DNA from: Methylophaga pinxianii
GTDB lineage: Bacteria; Pseudomonadota; Gammaproteobacteria; Nitrosococcales; Methylophagaceae
Assembly: GCF_020447225.1 (NCBI RefSeq)
Contig: NZ_JAJAEO010000178.1
Span: 1 to 64,000, forward strand
DNA: 64,000 nt
Direction of reading: 5' to 3'
Under the pieces are notes generated by a model. It was given only the letters and a program-made list of their open reading frames with translations. It did no database searches and was not told where the DNA came from. The translations under genes and the position numbers were made by a program. Positions 59,247 to 64,000 of this stretch are shown here, piece after piece. Within the stretch, counting starts at the first letter, position 1, and the number at the start of each line of letters is the position of its first letter.

Positions 59247-59690
59247 TTAATTAACCTGTAACCAGAAAGTGACCGGACCATTATTGGTAAGTGAAACTTG
59301 CATGTCAGCGCCAAACCGACCCGCCTCAACAAGATTAGGCAAAAGACGTGCCCGTGCCAGCAAATGATCAAACAACAGTTTGCCTTGCTCAGGTGAAGCG
59401 GCAGGGGTAAAACTGGGGCGATTACCTCTGCGAGTATCAGCGGGCAAAGTGAATTGTGGTACTAATAATAGATCGCCGGAAATATCCTGCAAACTCAAAT
59501 TCATTTTATTGTCTGCATCGCTAAACACACGATAACTTACGATGCGCTGCAGCAAACGATCAGCGATAGCATGGGTGTCTGCTTTTTCCACACCAATGAG
59601 TACCAATAATCCAGAACCAATTTGTGCAATGGTTTGTTGGTTATCTGCGGTGACACTTGCCTGGCTGACACGTTGTAATAATGCAATCAT
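59247..59690 (-). CDS. dtd: D-aminoacyl-tRNA deacylase
   Basis: DTD removes D-amino acids wrongly attached to tRNAs. The 147-residue product starts [13 protein letters not shown] and keeps the NGPVT motif (about 136-142); the SQxxL motif reads PQFTL instead of SQFTL (about 78-82), a variant I believe occurs in other members. It overlaps the stop of the iminopeptidase gene by 4 bases. Confidence 0.94.
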   Translation of the reverse strand: MIALLQRVSQASVTADNQQTIAQIGSGLLVLIGVEKADTHAIADRLLQRIVSYRVFSDADNKMNLSLQDISGDLLLVPQFTLPADTRRGNRPSFTPAASPEQGKLLFDHLLARARLLPNLVEAGRFGADMQVSLTNNGPVTFWLQVN

Positions 59691-60652
59691 GCCAACTTCG
59701 CTGCCAGTTCATCGGTGGTTCTGACCAGCGCATCAATAATTGCCGGCTCACTCGCAGCATGTCCTGCCAAAGGCAGTACTTCAAATCGAGCAGTTGGCCA
59801 GCGTTGAGATACTTCCCATGATTGCTGCATTGGACACACCATATCGTATCGCCCATGAATAATGACAGCAGGAATATGATTTATGTGATCAATGCTTTCC
59901 AGTAGCGGTTTGTCGGCCAGAAAACAGCTATTCAAGGCATAATGCAATTGAATCCGAGAGTGTGCCAAAGGCCCTGGAGAGGATTCTGCTTCGGCAACAT
60001 AATGCTGATCCCGCAGCATGACGATGGTAGCTTCCCAGTTTTGTAATGTATCAGCAGCAACGCGCTGCTTGTGCTCATCTTCATCGGTTAACTGTTGATA
60101 ATAATGCGCTAATGGACTGGTTTGATCTGCAGTGGGGAGGTCTTTTACCAGCGCATGCCAGGCTTCGGCAAATACTCTGGATGCACCACCTGCACTGTAA
60201 ACCCAATCAATATCCTGTTGTCTGCCGAGAAATGTTCCTCGTAACACCAGTGTTGAGACATATTGTGAATACTGGCGCGCGTAAGCCAAGGCTAAAGTCG
60301 CTCCCCATGATCCCCCAAACAACATCCATTTATCAATCTTCAGCAGCTCGCGAATGGCTTCCATGTCTGCAATCAGATAGTCCGTAGTGTTATGTTGCAA
60401 TTCACCAGAGGGTAAAGAACGGCCGCAACCGCGTTGATCAAATAAAATGATATGGTACTGCGCCGGATCAAAATAACAGCGATGTTGCGGTCGACATCCT
60501 GAGCCGGGTCCACCGTGCAGAAATATGACCGGGATTCCCTCGGGATTACCGCACTGTTCAAAATAAACTTCATGACGTCGACCATCAGGCATTTCTTCAC
60601 GAAGTAATAGCTGACTGTGAAAAGGCTCGATATCAGGGTAAAGAGTACGCAT
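59687..60652 (-). CDS. pip: proline iminopeptidase (alpha/beta hydrolase S33)
   Basis: Pip releases N-terminal proline from peptides in the cytoplasm. The 321-residue product (start at [11 protein letters not shown]) has the oxyanion motif HGGPGSG, the nucleophile GGSWGATLA, Asp in GRYDMVCP and His in LAGHAA. Earlier starts at 60664 and 60679 are in frame; 60652 fits the family N-terminus (LYPxxxxF) and has GGA 8 bases upstream. It is coupled to dtd by ATGA. Confidence 0.92.
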   Translation of the reverse strand: MRTLYPDIEPFHSQLLLREEMPDGRRHEVYFEQCGNPEGIPVIFLHGGPGSGCRPQHRCYFDPAQYHIILFDQRGCGRSLPSGELQHNTTDYLIADMEAIRELLKIDKWMLFGGSWGATLALAYARQYSQYVSTLVLRGTFLGRQQDIDWVYSAGGASRVFAEAWHALVKDLPTADQTSPLAHYYQQLTDEDEHKQRVAADTLQNWEATIVMLRDQHYVAEAESSPGPLAHSRIQLHYALNSCFLADKPLLESIDHINHIPAVIIHGRYDMVCPMQQSWEVSQRWPTARFEVLPLAGHAASEPAIIDALVRTTDELAAKLA

Positions 60653-60702
60653 ATAAAGTTCCATCTTGATTTTCAGCACGCAACTATATCATGTCAGATG
60701 AT

Positions 60703-60715
60703 GGTAATTATTACC
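60703..60715. promoter_or_regulatory. palindrome between pip and sucC
   Basis: GGTAAT-T-ATTACC is a perfect 13-base palindrome in the divergent region between pip and sucC, a possible operator. No matching regulator is known to me. Confidence 0.25.
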
Positions 60716-60792
60716 TTGATGGGCGAAAATATGACGTTTAACTGTTGGCACAGCTGGTCAGCAACAATAAAGACATACAAGGCGAACACAAC

Positions 60793-61956
60793 ATGAACCT
60801 GCATGAGTATCAGGCAAAACAATTGTTTAACCGATATGGTATTGCTACACCCAATGGCCAGATGATATCCAGCATAGAAGAGGTGGATTCAGCGTTAGCA
60901 GCTATCGGTGGTGAGCGTTGGGTGATCAAGGCTCAGGTTCATAGCGGTGGACGAGGCAAGGCTGGCGGTGTCCGTGTTGAAGATAGCACACATGCTGTTA
61001 AAGAAGCGGCAAAAGCCATGTTAGGTAGTCAACTGGTCACCCATCAAACGACAGCAGAAGGCTTGCCCGTTAACAAAGTCTGGATTGAAACGCCTTCCTC
61101 TATTGAACGTGAACTTTATCTGGCGTTGCTGGTAGATCGTGTTACTCAGCGTGTTGTATTTATGATTTCTGCTGAAGGCGGGATGGATATTGAAGAAGTC
61201 GCTGAAAAAACGCCGGAAGCTATTTTGAATCTCTATGTCGATCCTGTAGCAGGTCTGCAACCCTACCAATGCCGTCAGGCAGGCTTCTTTTTGCAGTTAA
61301 AGGGGGCTGCCTTCAAACAGTTGCAACAGTTGATGCAAAATCTGTATCGACTGTTTTGTGAAAAAGATATCAGTCTGCTGGAAATTAACCCGTTAGTAGT
61401 CACAGAAACCGGTGATTTACTCGCGTTAGATGCCAAAATCAATGTTGATGATAATGCATTGTATCGCCACACGGATCTTGCTGAATTATTTGATCCTACC
61501 CAGGAAAACCCCGCTGAAGTAATCGCTCGTGACTTTGGGCTGAATTATATTGCGCTGGATGGCAATGTGGCCTGTATGGTGAATGGCGCTGGCCTGGCGA
61601 TGGCCACCATGGATCTGATTCAGAAGCAGGGTGGTGAGCCGGCCAACTTTCTCGATGTCGGTGGCGGCACCACGGCAGATCGCGTCGCCGAAGCATTCAA
61701 ACTGATTTTATCCGACAAAAAAGTGAAATCCATTCTGGTTAATATTTTTGGCGGGATCGTACGCTGCGATTTAATTGCTCAGGGCATTATGCAGGCGGCT
61801 AAAGAAGTGGGATTATCGTTGCCGGTAGTCGTTCGCCTGGAAGGCACTAATGCTGATTTGGGTCGTACTTTACTGGAAAACAGTGGAATGAACCTTCGTG
61901 TGGCACAGGATTTAACTGAAGCAGCAGCTATGGCTGTCACTGCGGCAGGGGAGTAA
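60793..61956 (+). CDS. sucC: succinyl-CoA ligase beta subunit
   Basis: SucC/SucD interconvert succinyl-CoA and succinate with ADP/GDP phosphorylation in the citric acid cycle. The 388-residue product equals the E. coli length, with N-terminal [15 protein letters not shown]-grasp residues [15 protein letters not shown] and [11 protein letters not shown]. The frame opens at 60745, but ATG 60793 with AAGG upstream is the family start. It is followed by sucD but not linked to sucAB, so the pair is an operon of its own with nadE. Confidence 0.96.
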   Translation: MNLHEYQAKQLFNRYGIATPNGQMISSIEEVDSALAAIGGERWVIKAQVHSGGRGKAGGVRVEDSTHAVKEAAKAMLGSQLVTHQTTAEGLPVNKVWIETPSSIERELYLALLVDRVTQRVVFMISAEGGMDIEEVAEKTPEAILNLYVDPVAGLQPYQCRQAGFFLQLKGAAFKQLQQLMQNLYRLFCEKDISLLEINPLVVTETGDLLALDAKINVDDNALYRHTDLAELFDPTQENPAEVIARDFGLNYIALDGNVACMVNGAGLAMATMDLIQKQGGEPANFLDVGGGTTADRVAEAFKLILSDKKVKSILVNIFGGIVRCDLIAQGIMQAAKEVGLSLPVVVRLEGTNADLGRTLLENSGMNLRVAQDLTEAAAMAVTAAGE

Positions 61957-61962
61957 TAGAAC

Positions 61963-62838
61963 GTGAGTATCTTGGTTAACAAAGACACCAAAGTTATCTG
62001 TCAGGGATTTACCGGAAAACAGGGCACTTTCCATTCCGAGCAGGCGATTGCTTATGGTACACAGTTTGTGGGTGGCGTCACCCCTGGTAAAGGTGGCCAA
62101 TTACATCTTAATAAGCCGGTATTCAATACGGTTCACGAAGCGGTCAGAGAAACCGGTGCTGATGCCAGCATGATCTACGTGCCAGCAGCGTTCGCTGCCG
62201 ATGCAATTCTGGAAGCTGCTGATGCAGGTATTAAAGTAATTGCCTGTATTACAGAAGGCATTCCGGTAATGGATATGCTCCGCGTCAAACACGCATTGAA
62301 ATCCTACGATGCCAGATTGATAGGTCCTAACTGTCCTGGGCTAATCACGCCAGGAGAATGCAAGATTGGTATTATGCCCGGCAGCATTCATTTGCCGGGA
62401 AAAATTGGTATTGTCTCCCGCTCAGGCACGCTAACCTATGAAGCGGTTTATCAGACTACTCAGAACGGTCTGGGACAAAGCACTTGTGTCGGGATTGGCG
62501 GTGATCCCATACATGGCATGAACTTTATTGACTGTTTGGAACTGTTTGAAGCTGATCCACAGACCCAGGGTATCGTGATGGTCGGTGAGATTGGCGGGCA
62601 GGCGGAAGAAGATGCTGCAGAATATATCAAGCAGTATGTCAGCAAACCGGTAGCCGCCTATATCGCCGGGTTAACTGCTCCCGCAGGTAAGCGGATGGGA
62701 CATGCCGGTGCCATTATCAGTGGCGGTCAAGGAACCGCGAAAGCCAAACTGGCGGCTTTAGAGGCTGCTGGCGTAGCGATAGCTGGGTCTCCAGCAGAAA
62801 TTGGTTCCACCATGCTTCAGCTGATGGATAATAAATGA
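61963..62838 (+). CDS. sucD: succinyl-CoA ligase alpha subunit
   Basis: SucD binds CoA and carries the phosphohistidine. The 291-residue product has the CoA-binding Rossmann region [16 protein letters not shown], the motif [20 protein letters not shown] and the active His in [17 protein letters not shown]. The start is GTG 61963, 6 bases after sucC; its stop overlaps nadE by 4 bases. Confidence 0.96.
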   Translation: MSILVNKDTKVICQGFTGKQGTFHSEQAIAYGTQFVGGVTPGKGGQLHLNKPVFNTVHEAVRETGADASMIYVPAAFAADAILEAADAGIKVIACITEGIPVMDMLRVKHALKSYDARLIGPNCPGLITPGECKIGIMPGSIHLPGKIGIVSRSGTLTYEAVYQTTQNGLGQSTCVGIGGDPIHGMNFIDCLELFEADPQTQGIVMVGEIGGQAEEDAAEYIKQYVSKPVAAYIAGLTAPAGKRMGHAGAIISGGQGTAKAKLAALEAAGVAIAGSPAEIGSTMLQLMDNK

Positions 62839-64000
62839 CCCATAACCAACTTCAGGTCGTGCTGGCACAAATCGATCCCGTGGTAGGGGATGTTGCCGGC
62901 AATACCCGAAAGGTCATTGCCGCCACCCAGCAGGCCAAACAGCAACATGCTGCTGAGCTGGTGATTTTTCCTGAGTTATGCTTAACCGGTTATCCGCCGG
63001 AAGATTTGTTATTACGGCCTGGTTTATTGAAGCGGGTTAAAAAGTCCTTGCAGACGCTTTGTCAGCAAATTGACGATATCACCATCATCGTTGGTCACCC
63101 TTTAGGGGAAGTGGGTAAAGAACTATTTAATGCCGCCTCAGTGATAAGCAAAAAACAAATTACGGCGCAATATCTCAAACAAAAATTACCCAATTACGGT
63201 GTATTTGATGAAAAACGCTATTTCATTGAAGGTCACCAAGCCACTATTATTGAAATTAACCAGTTCAAAATTGGCCTGACGATTTGTGAAGATATCTGGT
63301 TTGTAGAGCCTACGGCGCAAGCTGTCGACGCCGGGGCTGAAATCATCATGAACCTCAATGCTTCACCATTTAAGCAAGATAAGACCTTATTACGTGAAGC
63401 GGAAGTGAAGCAACGCGCAAAAGAAAATAGCGTTCCAGTTCTTTATGTTAACCAGATTGGTGGTCAAGATGAGCTGGTGTTCGATGGTGCTTCATTTGCA
63501 GTAAATGCTGCAGGTGAAAAGTGTGTGCAAGCTATTCAGTTTGCCACCGCTTTGGTTCCGATTACTATCAGCAGAACCTCACAGGGCATTGAGCTGAAAG
63601 GCCCGCAGCAACCATTGATGGGTGAGTTGGAGACGGTTTATCAGGCATTGGTTTGTGGTCTGCGCGACTATGTTGAAAAAAATCATTTCCCCGGTGTGGT
63701 AATAGGTCTGTCCGGCGGTATTGACTCAGCATTGACGATGGCTTTGGCGGTAGATGCGCTGGGTGCTGAACGGGTTCAAGCTGTGATGATGCCATCACGA
63801 TATACCTCGCAGATCAGTCTGGATGATGCTGCTGAAATGGCCGCCATTCTGGGCGTTCAATATCGGATTATTGGCATTGAAAATGTGTTTCAAGCTTTTC
63901 TCCATGAACTGGAAGATGTATTTGCCGGTACGCAGGCCGATACTACTGAAGAAAATATTCAGGCGCGTTGCCGCGGTGTATTGTTGATGGCAATATCCAA
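62835..64000 (+). CDS. nadE: NAD+ synthase, glutamine-dependent (partial, cut by window end)
   Basis: NadE makes NAD from nicotinic acid adenine dinucleotide, taking ammonia from glutamine. The visible 388 residues hold the N-terminal nitrilase/glutaminase domain with Glu in [15 protein letters not shown], Lys in [18 protein letters not shown] and Cys in TICEDIW, then the synthetase domain with [10 protein letters not shown] (about 295-304). The ATG overlaps the sucD stop (ATGA). The reading frame is open to base 64000, so the last part is outside the window. Confidence 0.95.
   Translation, partial: MTHNQLQVVLAQIDPVVGDVAGNTRKVIAATQQAKQQHAAELVIFPELCLTGYPPEDLLLRPGLLKRVKKSLQTLCQQIDDITIIVGHPLGEVGKELFNAASVISKKQITAQYLKQKLPNYGVFDEKRYFIEGHQATIIEINQFKIGLTICEDIWFVEPTAQAVDAGAEIIMNLNASPFKQDKTLLREAEVKQRAKENSVPVLYVNQIGGQDELVFDGASFAVNAAGEKCVQAIQFATALVPITISRTSQGIELKGPQQPLMGELETVYQALVCGLRDYVEKNHFPGVVIGLSGGIDSALTMALAVDALGAERVQAVMMPSRYTSQISLDDAAEMAAILGVQYRIIGIENVFQAFLHELEDVFAGTQADTTEENIQARCRGVLLMAIS

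Noticed and set aside
60793..62838. Malate thiokinase (mtkAB) instead of succinyl-CoA ligase
   Set aside because: The lengths (388 and 291) and residues fit SucC/SucD; nothing of the serine cycle lies nearby. Sequence alone cannot fully exclude malate activity, but it is the weaker reading.

Overview
The window is a contiguous piece of a gammaproteobacterial chromosome with a moderate-to-low GC content (about mid-40s percent by eye). The gene content and order (glnA, DUF4124 gene, ntrBC; initiator tRNA, rimP, nusA, infB, rbfA, truB, rpsO, pnp; hisC-tyrA-aroA-cmk-rpsA-ihfB; ccoNOQP-ccoGHIS) fit a marine-type, aerobic to microaerobic Gammaproteobacterium. A Methylophaga-like (Thiotrichales/Piscirickettsiaceae) host is my best guess, but it rests on gene order and general sequence feel, not on a marker gene. 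I see no insertion sequence, prophage, integrase or CRISPR array. Almost all sequence is coding.

Layout. 1-4954: nitrogen control block (glnA behind a sigma-54 promoter with NtrC-like sites, a DUF4124 secreted protein, ntrB, ntrC). 4964-14093: translation and RNA operon opening with an initiator tRNA (metY position), then rimP-nusA-infB-rbfA-truB and rpsO-pnp. 14217-16644: Fur-controlled TonB energising operon with one ExbB, two different ExbD proteins and TonB. 16705-17472: a DUF815 AAA ATPase. 17469-25112 (minus): a compact five-gene efflux operon, outer-membrane lipoprotein factor, membrane fusion protein, RND pump, response regulator and sensor kinase, preceded by a Bcr/CflA MFS exporter and a YbdG-like mechanosensitive channel. 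28118-33001: SulP anion transporter behind a hairpin-rich leader, a tandem universal stress protein, a small DksA/TraR-type zinc finger protein, and a phytochrome-like diguanylate cyclase. 33079-35536: prfC, a CBS protein, a DUF3579 protein. 35707-45537: ileS-lspA joined directly to hisC-tyrA-aroA-cmk, then rpsA, ihfB and an Mth938-like protein. 45934-54094: complete cbb3 oxidase structural and maturation cluster, with an extra 39-residue membrane protein between ccoP and ccoG. 54075-58630: a periplasmic binding protein plus a membrane GGDEF/EAL protein, the first overlapping ccoS. 58609-60652 (minus): unknown anchored protein, dtd, proline iminopeptidase. 60793-64000: sucC, sucD and the start of glutamine-dependent nadE, cut by the window end.

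How it fits together. Most genes are housekeeping. The parts worth attention are regulatory or accessory: the binding protein/GGDEF-EAL pair attached to the cbb3 maturation genes (a possible respiration- or solute-linked c-di-GMP sensor), the extra small cbb3-linked membrane protein, the ExbD pair in which one partner has Asn in place of the proton-path Asp, the upstream mini-ORF that seems to carry the ribosome site for exbB, the phytochrome-like cyclase without the usual N-terminal biliverdin cysteine, and the structured leader in front of the SulP gene. Start codons were moved from the longest frame where a ribosome site, operon overlap or family N-terminus argued for it; such changes are stated in each entry.
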